DNA from: Doris montereyensis
Taxonomy: Eukaryota > Mollusca > Gastropoda > Nudibranchia > Dorididae
Assembly (NCBI GenBank): GCA_037039925.1
Contig: JAXRKP010000672.1
Coordinates: 38,501 to 102,500, forward strand
Direction: 5' to 3'
DNA length: 64,000 bases
Part shown: positions 1 through 12,125 of the stretch, in pieces
How the letters are laid out: the number at the start of each line of letters is the position of its first letter
Numbering within the stretch: position 1 is the first letter of the stretch
Translations under genes and position numbers: made by a program
Notes under the pieces: model-generated
Told to the model about the DNA's origin: nothing
Databases searched by the model: none
Seen by the model: the letters and a program-made list of their open reading frames with translations, nothing else

Positions 1-100
1 CCTACTACATTCCTTTCACTCACCTTTCATCTCGCTATTACCTCTTAATTCACTATGAGATCACCACATGTAGTGGGTAGGGTAAATTTCAATGAAACAA
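1..100 (+). repeat. Interspersed repeat R150, copy 1 (partial)
   Basis: Pyrimidine-rich leader (CTTTCATCTCGCTATTACC) followed by a conserved block around TGAGATCACCACATGTAG and AAATTTCAATGAAAC. The same block recurs at 3340-3500, 6925-7075, 11495-11610, 14965-15095, 29405-29545, 32640-32790 and 32805-32905. Class unknown; the element runs off the left edge of the window. Confidence 0.6.
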
Positions 101-442
101 GTCAATGCACAGGTGTTAATTTAAGCCAATTCCTGTGTATATTACGCTGTTTGATGACTGTTGCAAGGTAATCCATGACTCAGGATATGGGAACAACTGT
201 TTTTTTTTAAGGTCTGTGAACAACTGTTTTTAAGGTCAAAGTCAAGAGGATTGTCATTAATATGAAATTTTTCAATCTGATATGGTATTATTTTCTCTTT
301 GGTATCAGGTGCTACATGTAAAATAGAATGATTTGCCCTTTGATTTTGTTGTTGATTTTATTTGAAATGTATGTGCAATAATGGCTTTATATTAAGTTAC
401 ATTTTTTTCATCATATTTCTTTTTCCTTTCTCTTCTTTTCAG

Positions 443-480
443 ATAGCATAGCCAGTTCAGGACGATGCTCACCAGTATGA
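443..480 (+). CDS. Possible terminal coding exon of an upstream plus-strand gene
   Basis: A strong polypyrimidine tract (about 418-440, TTTTCCTTTCTCTTCTTTTC) runs into AG at 441-442. If two bases complete a codon, the next codons read S-I-A-S-S-G-R-C-S-P-V and then TGA at 478-480. This would be the last 11 residues of a protein whose other exons lie before the window. The family is not recognised. No other in-window exon supports it, and the other two phases hit stops within three or four codons or run into a different short tail. A plausible poly(A) signal (AATAAA at about 6760) would imply a very long, repeat-filled 3' UTR. Low confidence. Confidence 0.25.
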
Positions 481-2352
481 CAATGATTGAATATGTATAA
501 TTTTATACATATATAATTATACGTGTATCACCTATGAAGTTGATTCATTCTGTCCATTAAAAAAAATTGCAACGGCAGGTTATTCAATGTCTCTGTGCTC
601 GTGGGTACTTGGCACTGTATGGGGGGAATTTATGTAAGGACTCATGCCATTTCACCTGTGAATGATTATTTCATGTTCCAAATTCCATTGTGCATCAATG
701 ATTTAGAATGTGTCAACATCCACAGTGTACGAACGTGTTTAAGATTCGTTCTAGTTTTAAATTCTCAAAAACGTATGTAGAACAAGTTTGTAGCTAATAC
801 GCCAGAGGTAAAAATTTTAAGGTGATATGTATATTTTGTGTGTCCAAATCTCACTGTAAAGATAAAGTATGCTTATCTCTAACAAACATGCAGGAATTAT
901 CGATAAGAACATATTAAAAAATAGAGAGAGAAGTTCAAATCCCCCCCCCCCCCAAATGTCTTTGTACATTCGTTACCACCTAAACATCCAGGGTTTGGGA
1001 AGCAGACAAAGCAGATATTAAGGCGACACTGGCATTTATGGGAAAACCTGTGAGGGGACAAAATAATGGGGGGGGGGGGGATTCAATTCATAATTCTCTT
1101 ATTAAAATTAAAACAGTGGACAGACAAGGATAAAGATTCATAATCAGATCTTTTGTTTTGGAAGAGTCTTCGCTTCTAGGGACATCTGGAAACCATTAAG
1201 TTCTTTAACACTCAGGTGGCGAGCCCGCCACATATCTTCAAAGGCGCAACTCATACAGCCAATGCAAGACGGGGGACCAATAAAACTGTTCACATTGCCA
1301 TTCGTGTCCAGTCAATTAATAACTCTAGGTGATTTCATGCAAGGAAAGATTCGTTGGCGGCATCCGGAAGACTGCTCAATTCTAGTTGCTTAGTGACAAA
1401 CAACAGTGATCCAACGAAATAAAGGCTGTGTGAAACAGTGGGAGGAGTTTAGAAGAAGACTGGTCAAATTCGGATGCAGGTTATGATAATTTGGAGAAGA
1501 TTATACCTGCAGTTGCCGTTGACAACAGGCATTTAGGGGGAAATCTTGGTTTTGTATTGGGCATTAAGGGGGCAATTTATAAAAGAACAAAATGGTTTCA
1601 CTGAGATTGATGGCATTTAGGAGAAACTGGCATTATGGCGAAGGCCATTTAGGCAGCAACTACCGTATCGTAAAACTTGGTTGCTTTTTGTTTTGTTTAT
1701 ATTTCCTTTTATTTACACGGCATAGTAGAAGGTTCTGCAATGAATGACATCTATCCAAGAAATAAGCAGGACAGAAGAGGAAATAGTATTTTACTATGAA
1801 ATGAAAAATTCGTAATAATGTAACGTAATGAGTAGTCTTCGGCTCAGTAGCATAGACTTACTGTGACGCAAATAATCAGAGTTTAATCCTCAGTATGGGC
1901 ATAGTCTTTTGTTTTTATTTTTTTATTTTCGGCCTTCATGTCAACCCAGTAGCAAAAAATGGATAGCTAGATTGATTAAGATTCAACGGAAGTAAATAGG
2001 GTTTGAAAAGCTATGGCAAACTATCTCACTGTGCCGCATGCCTGAAAAGTCAGTTTTTTAATTATTTTAATAAGGGAACACTCATGTAAGAAAAGGTACG
2101 TGACATGGTACATTGCTCTTACCATGTTATTTTCTTGTCTCGATGTGAGTTTTTTTTTCAAATTTGTCGAAAACCAAACACGACATTTTGACGGAAGTTT
2201 GTCTTTTTTTAGTTTTACTTTATTTGAACAATGGAATGAAAGCATAGTCTGGAGTTTTCGTTGACCAATTTGCATTCGTTTGCAGGTTTGTTATTGCTTT
2301 GTGCATTTTTATAACCATATTTATGAAATATGCTCAATGCACACAACACTGT
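481..2352. other. Non-coding stretch, no gene seen
   Basis: AT-rich sequence with homopolymer runs (C run near 945-953, G run near 1069-1080). At 1020-1680 several short phrases resemble the ends of the repeat seen at 28570-29140 (for example GGCATTTA and AGGC motifs), so this may be an old copy of it. No exon with splice borders was recognised. Confidence 0.4.
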
Positions 2353-2655
2353 AGTGGCGTTGGTGGCCGAGCGGTTAGACTGTCGGTCTGGGGATCATTA
2401 GGTCCCAAGTTCCAAACCTAGCAAAGCTATGTCCAACGTTGTGTTCCTCGAGTAAGACACTTAACACGCATTTTCCCCACTTCACCCAAGTGTAAATGGG
2501 TACAAGCACTAGCTCGGGAGTAAAAGCCTGTGTCAGACTAGCGTCCTGTCCACGGGGTGATTGTAATCACCTCTTCCGCTTCACGCTACAGAAACCGGGA
2601 TACGCTCAGGCTCTATGGAACGTAATGTCCTTGAAGGAACTTTATTTTACTCACA
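2353..2655 (+). repeat. tRNA-derived SINE, family A, copy 1
   Basis: The head has a pol III A-box-like GTGGCCGAGCGGTTAGAC and, about 40 bases on, a decayed B box near GTTCCAAACC. The body carries AAATGGGTACAAGCACTAGC and GCGTCCTGTCC, and the tail reads AGAAACCGGGATACGCTC then CCTTGAAGGAACTT. The same order is found at 4153-4452 and 33193-33470 on this strand and at 8332-8518 and 11818-12125 on the other. The tRNA-like head is SINE promoter sequence, not a working tRNA gene. Confidence 0.8.
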
Positions 2656-3339
2656 CAACACTAGGATTAGCAGAGGTGTATTGACACTTTTGATTTTGAA
2701 TAGTGTACAGAGGTGGGGGATTTTTTCTGTCCTTTTTCTTACCTCTATATCTTTCTTGCCTGTCTTCAATTTTACGTTAAAGAAATATTTTTCAAGAGAC
2801 AATCTTGTCAGTCTACTTAGATTTTTTGTCTAGCTTCGTTCTTTTAAAGGAGAAATTTGATATTGTTATGGTCTGTTGACTGTGTTGACAGTCTTCACCT
2901 TATTTCTTTTATTGTGCATTGTATAGTTTTATCTGCATTTTCTGCTGATTATTTGCTACGTATGTCTCGCCTGATTTTCATTCAATGCACTTAAATGAAT
3001 TTTGTTCAAACGCTAAGAAGAGACACATTTTCATTTTCGTTTTTCTTAAATTTTCCTAAAATGTATTTTTTGCTTGCCTCAAAAATTGAACCATAAAAAA
3101 ATTGACTGGAATTGTTTCAAATGTTGGTATTGTCTGTACCAATGGTAATCATGAAAATTTTTATTTTATCAAATCCCATGTCACAAATAAGCAACAATTT
3201 ATTTTCATTTTAGGGTGAATATAAAATCTCAAATCAATTTCAAGTTTTAATTGTGTTGTCATGAATATTTACATTTTTTTTTCTCCATTGTGTCTTGTCA
3301 TGCTCTCTTGTTGAGTTTGGGGGGGGGGGGGGGGGTACT

Positions 3340-3500
3340 GCTGGTAGATCCTACTTCTTTCCTTTCATTCTTTTACTCATCTTTCATCTTGCTGTTTCCT
3401 CTTAATTCGCCCTGAGATCACGGCATATGGTGGACTTGGTAAATTTCCATGAAACAAGCACCGTACATAGTGGATGGGGTAAATTTCAATTAAACAAGGT
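3340..3500 (+). repeat. Interspersed repeat R150, copy 2
   Basis: Pyrimidine-rich leader, then GAGATCACGGCATATGGTGG and AAATTTCCATGAAAC, as in the other R150 copies. A second partial unit (AGTGGATGGGGTAAATTTCA) follows, and a G20 run precedes it at about 3317. Confidence 0.6.
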
Positions 3501-4152
3501 CATGGGGGGGGGGGGGTGTGTAACTTTATTCCATCCATCCATTCGCCTCTTGCAGTGCAGTGGATTCATTTTGACTTCAACACACCTCGTATCGTCTCCA
3601 ACATCATGTCAGTTGTCATGTATTTGTTAACAGTTTATGGATCACTGGCTCTCATGCAATGATAGGACTATTGGCAAAATTTATATTCATGTCATACAGT
3701 TCTAAAGTGAGGAGGTTTGTAGAAGCTATCTACAAGTTCCCATATTTGACATTGACAAGCAGTTTACTACATCTATCTGGTGTATCGCTTTTCAATAATG
3801 TTAGCAACAGCTTTTACTATTGATGATTTTTTTTTCAACAGCAAAACAAAGAAGCAAACTTTCTTTCCACACTTATGCCTTCTGAAATGCTGGGAGGTGG
3901 TAAAAAACCCAAAAATACTACCTCTTAAATATTTATTATACATATATTGCAATTGGATATGGTTTTAGTTTTATTCAGTTTTTAATTTAAATGAGTGTTT
4001 CTGGGGGGGGGGGTTAAATTTCTAATTTTCTTTATTCTATCACCATGTATTGTGTAAGACGAGAGAAAAAAAGAAGAGAAATCTTATGCATAAAGTCAAG
4101 GAAACGACCCAACACTGAAAGGAAGCTCCGTAACAAAGAATATTGCAAAGTG
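3501..4152. other. Non-coding stretch
   Basis: AT-rich sequence with two poly-G runs (about 3504 and 4002). No exon, RNA gene or recognisable transposon was seen. Confidence 0.4.
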
Positions 4153-4452
4153 CTTAGATCTTGATGGCCGAGTGGTTAGGCTGCCGGGCTTGGGATTATG
4201 AGGTTCGGATTAGAATTCTAGTCTAGCAAAGCTAGGCCCAACATGTTCCTGGGGGAAAATGTTTAATAGTTACACATTTTCCCGCTCGACCCAGGTTTAA
4301 ATGGGTACAAGCATGAGCTTTGGGATAAAGAAACCTAGACTAGCGTCATGTCCAGAGCTATATATTACCAACTGTTTTACTTCACACTATAGAAACCGGG
4401 ATATGCTCCAGCTCTATGGGCTGTAATGGCCTTGAAGGAACATTACTTTACA
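4153..4452 (+). repeat. tRNA-derived SINE, family A, copy 2
   Basis: A-box-like GATGGCCGAGTGGTTAGGC, body AAATGGGTACAAGCATGAGC, and the tail GAAACCGGGATATGCTCC then CTTGAAGGAAC, in the same order as the copy at 2353-2655. Confidence 0.8.
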
Positions 4453-4782
4453 GGAATATCAACGGGGAAAAGACTAAATTTATATCTCAATTCTCAGAAT
4501 TTTATATTTTTGCTGTATCAGGCTGAGGCATAATAAAAAGACAAAGTTAAACGGAAACAAAAGCTTAAAGAAAAAACAACAAAAGAAACCCCAATTCAGC
4601 TGTGTCCTCTTGCCTGGTTCTCCCATCGTGCCTTACACATAATCATTTTACAATGTATACAGAGGGGCTAAATTCTGTAAACAGAAAAATTCAAATACCA
4701 GTAATAATTCATTAATCAAATCCATAAGTTTTGACTATTAGTCTGTTGGGGTTTACAGAACAAGAATTGATGGCATACTGAA

Positions 4783-5085
4783 ATTTGATTTGATTTGATT
4801 TTTGCCCACATCCACAACTATGGTGATCTCGGGGTTTTTGGTAGGATTTTTTAATTTTGTCTGTAAACAACCAAGGGATCTTTAATGTGCACAGAATGTT
4901 GCGATCTGCACACAGGACCTCCTTTTTATCATCGGTTTACGATGGGGCTAGGGGTTGATCCGCCTACCTGGATTGCACTTGAAAAAACTTGGGAAACGTT
5001 TTCAACCGTTGGCGGGGCTTGAACCCACGACTTTTGGGTTGAGAGGCTGACATCTTGCCTCTGGACTACCAAGTCTCACTTGCAT
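4783..5085 (-). repeat. SINE-like repeat, family B, copy 1
   Basis: Read on the minus strand, the head carries a B-box-like GTGGGTTCAAGCCCC preceded by a tRNA-like segment, and the body ends in a region rich in CATAGTTGTGGATG. A second copy at 60917-61222 has the same block order in the same orientation. A tRNA-derived SINE is the likely class. The ATTTGATTTGATTTG run at 4783-4800 marks the tail end. Confidence 0.7.
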
Positions 5086-6924
5086 ACTGAAAAGAGCAAA
5101 GCAGATTTATTAGAAGAAGAAAAAAATAATAAAGAAAATAAGGATACGTAATGTTATTTTAAAAATTTACATCAAATAACAGGTTACATGGTCTTTCTTT
5201 TCTCTTTGCCTACTTTTTATAAGTCAGAAATTTGGCTTCTTAGCGTGATGCGATTGCCATGTGAAATGCCAAATAATTCTCTTTGAGTATGTATTTGATT
5301 TTTTGTCTACATGATAATTGATATATACATTTTTCTGATTTTTTTCTTCCCCAAAGTGATTTTGTGTGAATTAAATGGGTGGAAAAGTAAAACCTGATGA
5401 ATTTTTTTTAAATGTTACATTATATGGATTGTTTTACATTTCTATTTTAATGTTATATAATTTTTGGGTATCTGGGCAATTTGACGATCAAGTGTGTGTG
5501 TAAATTGTAATTCTTCTATTGATGATTGATGTCACATGCTGTATGGATGTGGATGGTTTACAAAGTGGTTGGTCTTTCTGACGTTTCCCTACCTGTCCAT
5601 AAATTTGCTTTCCTAAAGCATGAACAAATTTATGTACATTGATGTGGTACCATCCTCTTTTTTTACAACTGAAACAATTGCAACACATTTTTCTTTAATT
5701 CCCATTTCAAAATGTCCTTTCTTTTCGTTTTTCTTCATTCAGAATGTATAAGCTGATTAATAATAATATTTATTATTGTTATATTTTATAAACTTCAATT
5801 TTGACTTTGAAGATTTATCAAGTCAAATGGACACCTTCAGATATATAGTATCAATATCAATCTTTGTCAGTTTATTTTCTTACAATTTAAGACTGAAATA
5901 CATAGTACATCATAGAAAAAAGTTTACCATGGTTTGAACATATAACTGTCAATATTAAATTTTAGGGACATGAATTGGGTACGATCTTCCTTTGACTCTA
6001 CATTTTCATTATTGAATACATTGCCACTCACTGAGTGAAATGTTGATTTTAGTTTGTAGAGGGAGACATTACTCTGTTTCTCTGTCACTAACAACACAAT
6101 CCATTTCTAGAGTGTAGCTAGGTGTTTGGTATTTAGAAAGATGTGTAAGAGTTAAATCTAAAACTTTTCATGTCGCATCAGTTTGCCATGTATGCAAATG
6201 TCTCTCTCTCTCTCTTTTGTTGTGAATGCCTCTCTTGTTTGACTCCGCTATTGCCTTTCTTTTATTTCATGCAAACTATCACTTCATGAAAGCAAACAAG
6301 GGTAATCCACATTCCTTCATCGGCAGCACTGTAAATTTTAAAGAAAAACATTTCTCGTCATACAATGAATTCTAAGTGGAAGGCGCATACTGCACAACAA
6401 GAAATGGTCAAAAAGAAAAACATGAGCAAAAAGAAGAGGAAAAAAAATGAAAAAAGGATGGAAAGAAAAAGAAAACCCTCTAAATAAGGATTTCAACCGA
6501 ATGATACAAGATTTCTCATCTCCCTATACTCTTGACATATTATTATATTTTACATACTACATTTGTAATGTATGTGCCTAAATGTATGTACTGAACATTA
6601 TCCTTTTTGTCGTGTTTGTTTTGTTTTGGGTTTTTAATTTTATTTGGTCTTCTTTCATGTAGAAAAAGTTTGCATGCTCCTCATTCATGTAACATCAATT
6701 TTTTTTTTTTGTCAGTTCCATGTATGCATGCGTGTGTTTTTGTGAAATGCAATTGTGAAATAAATGAACCATAAATCTAATTTTCTTTGTGCCCTTCATT
6801 AATGGAAATAAACATTTAATAAACTAGCTAAATAAACTTTGCCTTTGATTTTCTTCTCATTTATATTTTGCAATGTTCAATTTAGCCCTAAAAATCTGTA
6901 TGCTCGTGAGATTTTTGTTTATTT
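5086..6924. other. AT-rich non-coding stretch with a possible poly(A) signal
   Basis: No exon was recognised. Near 6755-6775 the run GTGAAATAAATGAACC is followed by a T/GT-rich stretch, a layout typical of a cleavage and polyadenylation signal on the plus strand. It would fit the 3' end of the gene whose last exon may lie at 443-480. A short CT repeat sits at about 6200-6214. Confidence 0.25.
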
Positions 6925-7075
6925 CATTGAAATTGACCCAGTCTACCATAGGCGATGATGATCTCAAGGTGAATTAAGATGAAACAGCAAGATGACAGAT
7001 AAGTAAAAGAAGGAAGGAAAGAAGTAGAACCTACCACTGCCGGCAGCACCCACCAACCACCCGCTGCTCCTGATG
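6925..7075 (-). repeat. Interspersed repeat R150, copy 3 (reverse)
   Basis: Reverse complement of the R150 block: purine-rich AGATGAAACAGCAAGATG preceded by CCATAGGCGATGATGATCTC and followed by GAAGTAGAACCTACC. Confidence 0.6.
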
Positions 7076-8331
7076 GGAGTTCATGTCAATAAACCATTAT
7101 TATTCTCACTTTTAGAAGAGAACTTGCCATGTTTGGAAGAAAAATAAGTGTACCAAAATCAACATTATTTTTTTTTAAACATTTTCTTGTTTCCGTCAAT
7201 CATTTTGACATTTTTAATTTTTAATCAATACACAAAAAATTCACAACACAGTTGACATTCAGACATTTTTTTATTTAAAATAATTCAGACTTCCAACAAC
7301 ACTCAGGTGCAGTCCACGTGCAAACCATACAAATTCAAAACAATTTCAAATCTCAATAACGCATAGGACAAGAATTACCTATTATGAACCATGTATGTAA
7401 AAAGGTGTGTTTTTTCCTGAAGTAAAAGCAATCATTGAAATTTGAAGGGCAAGGTATTAATCATGAGAACATGAGTAGTAAGTATAACAATTAACAACTA
7501 TATTATGCCTGCCATTGTGGAACAACAAGAAATAAGCATTGCACATGGGATATGAAATGACATGCTATACTGTAAACCAAAATAAATCAATAATAAGGGT
7601 CTTTTATGAAATAACAAAAAGAAGCAACAGAAAAGGAACATGATGAACTGCAGTACAAAAACAACAAAATAACAAATGGGATTAAAAGCTCACAGAAAAG
7701 AAAGTTTGTTCTCGTGAGCATTTCTGTCACAAATGGAGCAACAAAAAATACAACATTCATCACCAAAATACATCCACTTCACCGTAAATGAAACAAAATT
7801 CTACATATATGTACTTCACTTGTATTACTAAATTCAACTCAAAAACGCACTTTAAGATAGACCTAGGCCAGAGTTGTGTGTTTCGCCATGTTTCACAGCT
7901 GAGTCACGCCTCAAAAAGTGATTATAGGCCATGATGTTATACACTGCATTTTTGTTTGAAAAAAAAAAAGAAAGCAATTCTCTCATTTCATAACATAGTG
8001 CAAATTTATTGACGCTAATATTTTGTGATTCAGACCCTGCCTGCCTGTGTTATTTTCAGGACCAGCTGGAAAGACCCTGGTGCGGACCAAATTTAACAAA
8101 CCCCATTTTGTCTTGCTTGACACACTCAACGACAAAATAGAGCATGATCTTCCATAAACCTCTTTGTGCACTGTGAATCGTACATAGACAGTAATCACAT
8201 TTGCGTCATATCCTACGTACCAATACCAAATAATTCACGCTTTACTCTTGAACAGTGTAAATCTAAAATGTCCAGGTATTTCATTCCAGTATTATTGAAC
8301 TCTTAGTATATTCAGATGTAAAGTAAAAAAA

Positions 8332-8518
8332 AAAAGTTCCTTCAAGGCCAGAACTTATCCCAGTTTCTATAGCATGAGCGGAACAGGTGACAATAATCAC
8401 TTCCTGGCCATGACACTGGTGTGATGTAGGTTTTTACTCCCAAGCTAGTGCTTGTACCCATTTGCACCTGGGTAGAGTGGGGAAAATGCATGTTAAGTGT
8501 CTTTCCTAAGGAACAAGA
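8332..8518 (-). repeat. SINE family A, copy 3 (reverse, 5'-truncated)
   Basis: Reverse complement of the family A tail and body: AGTTCCTTCAAGGCC, then AGCTAGTGCTTGTACCCATT and CATGTTAAGTGTC. The tRNA-like head is missing. Confidence 0.7.
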
Positions 8519-9951
8519 CTAAAATTAATGCGTTTAAAAATAATTTCCAAGTTCCTTCGAAGAATTTGGATTGAAAAATTGAAGTGTATTTTCAAGAGGA
8601 TGTGAACCTTTATTTAAACATTGCCCAAAAGCAAAAGAAAATGGACAATGGGTTAGAGCTATTTATGACTTGTTCAGAGTTCTGCCCAAATGAAGTACAG
8701 GGATTGCTTGTGTGGTATACAACAGAAAGGTATTGTTATGGACATGAAAATCAAATTCAAGTTACAATAGGACACGCGTTTCTAGGGATGTGGAGCATTC
8801 TGACACAGTAAAGATTATACATCTATTGAATTTTTCAGTTTCTCAAATCATTCAAACAGGTTTCATCAATAAAAAAAACAAAAGTTTAAACAGAGTTATT
8901 GCAATAGGAAAATTGTCACTTATATCAATGATGAGAGATCATGGGTAATTTAGTATTTGAGCAATAAGAGTCATTGAAATAGCAGAAAATGAAAGAGAGA
9001 CATGGAATAAATGAGTCAAAGACAATCAACGTATAGATAAAACAGGGGAAAGGGAAAATGTATTGATGAAGTGACATGTTTTTTTTTAACCAGAAATAAA
9101 TTATTATTATCCTCTCAATATCATCTTTTTTTTTGTGCAAAATACATCTAGTGTAAAACATATTAAACAAATTAAATTTTACAAAATATAATACCCGCAA
9201 GCTAGATCATTTAAGCTCTGCCATCCTTGACTTCTTTCCTCTTGTTAACTTTTATTGGCCATATACTTAAGATGGATAAACTTCTTTTTTTAAACATCTC
9301 TACAAAGCAAGAGATCAAAGTTCTTAAATTTGTCAAAACATTGAATATTATTATTGTAAGAACAAGTATATATTGGCTGTTGCCACTAACAAAAAAAATG
9401 TATATTTGGAAATCTTCCAAAAACTGAAAGAAGCTCTTTGTAATACAAAGGTGATTGAAAAAATATTTGGAAATTTCAAAAGCTATCATCCCACCACCAT
9501 AATAGTATAAAAGGATTTTACAAGTCAAAAGACACCAAAAATCGTTTCAAAGTATATTCTTCTCTGCAAAAAATAACAATTATTTACAAAAAATTTTATG
9601 CGAAGGACGAGATCCATATGATTAATATTAAAACTGCATTATGAATGAGTAACAACAAAAGTGAAAAGAACAACAAAGATGTATCATTAATTTGTCAATA
9701 AGGAAAAACATCAGAAAGGTTTTTGGCTGAATTTGGATTTCGTTGAGTGGAATGACATAAAGTGTTACATGCAAATTCTATTGAGAATTATGGACACAGT
9801 GTACAGTAAAATAAACAAACCAAAAAACAAACTCAAGACCCAATTTTCAAAACCACAGATCCCTTAAACAAAGATCAAAGTTCAAAATTTTGTGACCTTT
9901 GCGCCTTTGGTTTGTATAATTTTTGTTAAAATATCACCATGCTTCCTGAAT
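8519..9951. other. AT-rich non-coding stretch
   Basis: Short ORFs on both strands have no domain-like content and low-complexity composition. This may be the 3' UTR of the minus-strand gene whose stop lies at 9952. Confidence 0.35.
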
Positions 9952-10142
9952 TTAAGAAAAAAACAAACAACCAAGAGCAGCAAGGATGACAGCATAGATA
10001 ATAAAGATGTAGATCAGCCTCCCTAGCCCAGGCAATGACAATGAAGCAATTGCTGAAGGTTGAGTGCTGGGTGGAGGAACTGTTGGTGGGCGCAATGGTG
10101 ATGCATTTAGAAACGCTGGGGAAGGTGGGGGTGTTTGTAGGT
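9952..10142 (-). CDS. Possible terminal exon of a protein with a C-terminal membrane tail or GPI signal
   Basis: On the minus strand an acceptor (CTTATATTCAG) ends at 10143. The exon then runs 191 bases to TAA at 9954-9952 (two bases completing a codon, 62 codons, stop). The reading is Pro/Ser/Thr-rich for about 35 residues, then ends in the hydrophobic tail L-I-Y-I-F-I-I-Y-A-V-I-L-A-A-L-G-C-L-F-F-S. A spacer plus a terminal hydrophobic stretch suits a tail anchor or a GPI-anchor signal. The family is not recognised. The overlapping frame through 10300 is also open but scrambles the hydrophobic tail, so either an intron border or a one-base error separates the two frames. Upstream exons were not identified. 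Confidence 0.35.
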
Positions 10143-10579
10143 CTGAATATAAGAGGGCTTATGTCAAACTTAAGAGGTTGACCATCATTGTGCACTGCAA
10201 TGCCCTTTGGCTGTGCCCTGTTTTGCACTACCTTTATTTCAGAACCGTTTATGATTAGACGTTTCCAGTCTTTAACTTTACAATGAATGTAGACGGACAA
10301 TCACTTTATCTAGGGGTAAAATATATAATTTTGGCTATTCTAGCAGACAGACAAACAAACAAAAAAATCAAAACTAAAACTCCAGTACAACAAAAATAAA
10401 AAGATACTTTTACTTATTAGGGATAGCACAATGCAACAGGCTTTTGAAGTAATTCCAACATGTTACCAATATAAAACCTCCAAAACTTAATAAGTTACTG
10501 TAGTGGGGCCCGCTAAATTCATCACCTCGGGACACTGTCATGAATAGTTGATAATAAGCAGGGTTGATGTTCACCAGGC

Positions 10580-11065
10580 CAAAATACATTACATACACCA
10601 TCGCTTCCCAGTACTCAGTGCTCCATAGCCAATAATACACTCTCTTTCTTTCTTTCTTAAGGGATTTTGATTGTTAGTTTTATTTTGTAAACAATTGTAA
10701 CAGACTCAAACTTATGGCCTCAGATGGCTTCGGGGTAATTAATACACTCAATTATTTGTACTTACAGTATTATAAAAATAATAGGCCTTATATGGGCATG
10801 TACATGTCTACATTCCTCACTGGAAATAAAATGCAAACGAAAAAAAAATTACTCTTTTAACAGTGGAGCTTCTTCCCAGCCATGTGATTTACTTTTCGGA
10901 ATTGATTTAAAGCACGTTCTAGTTTCAAAGTAGTTAATGTAATCCGAGGTTGATATACAACTAAATAACAAAGGGGAAAAGGGAGCTGATGGCGTGAGTT
11001 GATCACAACTGAGAATTGACGACAAGCAAGTTGATTTCTTGCTGGTTCCACTGTATTTATTTGAT
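10580..11065. repeat. Dispersed repeat D1, copy 1
   Basis: Shares a long diverged stretch with 48950-49320 in the same orientation: CTTCCCAGTACTCA, then CATGTGATT, AAGTAGTTAATGTAATC, GAGAATTGACGACAAGCA and a shared end GGTTCCACTGTA. The inner block begins CAGTGGAGC (about 10861) and ends GGTTCCACTG, which could be imperfect terminal inverted repeats next to TA. Class unknown; a pogo/Tc1-like non-autonomous element is possible. Confidence 0.55.
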
Positions 11066-11494
11066 TTGATAATACATGTACTAGAGTCATTAAAGACAAA
11101 GACAAATAGATGAGGCAAAAGATCTGAACTGTTCCACTATAATGTTAATTGCTAGCAGGCCATTCATTCAGGACGGAGTAAACCCAAACATTACAGAGGC
11201 AAGGAGACAAAATAAAAATGAAACAGGGCATTAAAAATTAATAAATTTGATACGGAGGACTCACACAATGTTTTATCTTAGTAGGGAGCAATCAAAAGTT
11301 AGTAAACGAAAAAATAGGCCAATTATCTTGACACTGATATGCCCACCATACATAAATTGATATTTGGACAGCATAATATCATACCAGAACCTGCTTGAGC
11401 AAATATGTTGATATGTCATCGAGTACGGCAACAGTGAGTGCAGGCCGCAGAAAATGTTTCCAAACCTGAGGACCTTTGCTTGATTAGAATAAAC

Positions 11495-11610
11495 CTTGTC
11501 CATCATATGTGGTGAACTCAGGGTGAATTTAGAGGAAACAACCAGATGAAAGGAAAGTGAAAGGATGAAAATGAAAGGAAAGAAGTAGGACTTATCAGCA
11601 GCCAAACCAA
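11495..11610 (-). repeat. Interspersed repeat R150, copy 4 (reverse)
   Basis: Reverse complement of the R150 block: TCCATCATATGTGGTGAAC, purine-rich centre, then GAAAGAAGTAGGACTTATC. Confidence 0.6.
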
Positions 11611-11817
11611 GCACTCATCCAAACTTGCGGACAAAGGCATAATTAACTATAAACAATGTCCTTAAACAGAAACAAAGTGATGAGACAGGAACCAAATCAA
11701 GTGACCACAAGTACAGTACTACAATAATCAACATGGCATCATTATGAAAAAGAACGTTATGTATTTATATAACTTTATCATCAACACTATGAGCAACATA
11801 AGATACTGCCAAAAAAA

Positions 11818-12125
11818 CCCCAAAAAAGTTCCTTCAAAGTTGTTGTTATGGCACACAGAGCCGGAGCGTATCCTGTTTTTAATAGCGTGAAGCAGAACAG
11901 GTGATAATAATAATAACCTCCTGGACAGGATGCTAGTCTGATGCAGATTTTTACTCCCAAGCTAGTGCTTGTAGCTATTTGCACCTGGTTTGAGTGGGTA
12001 AAATGCATGTTAAGTGTCATTCCCAAGGAAGACAATGTCGGACCTAGCCTTGCCAGGATTTAAACCCATGATCTGATGATCTCCAATCTGGCAGCATAAC
12101 CACTCAGTCACATATGCCACACATG
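11818..12125 (-). repeat. SINE family A, copy 4 (reverse)
   Basis: Reverse complement of family A: AGTTCCTTCAAAG at the tail, AGCTAGTGCTTGTAGC in the body and a decayed tRNA-like head near 12060-12120 (CCACTCAGTCACATATGCC). Confidence 0.75.

Noticed and set aside
2353..2440. tRNA-like sequence with A and B boxes
   Set aside because: It is the head of a multi-copy SINE with a long body; the cloverleaf and acceptor stem are not preserved.
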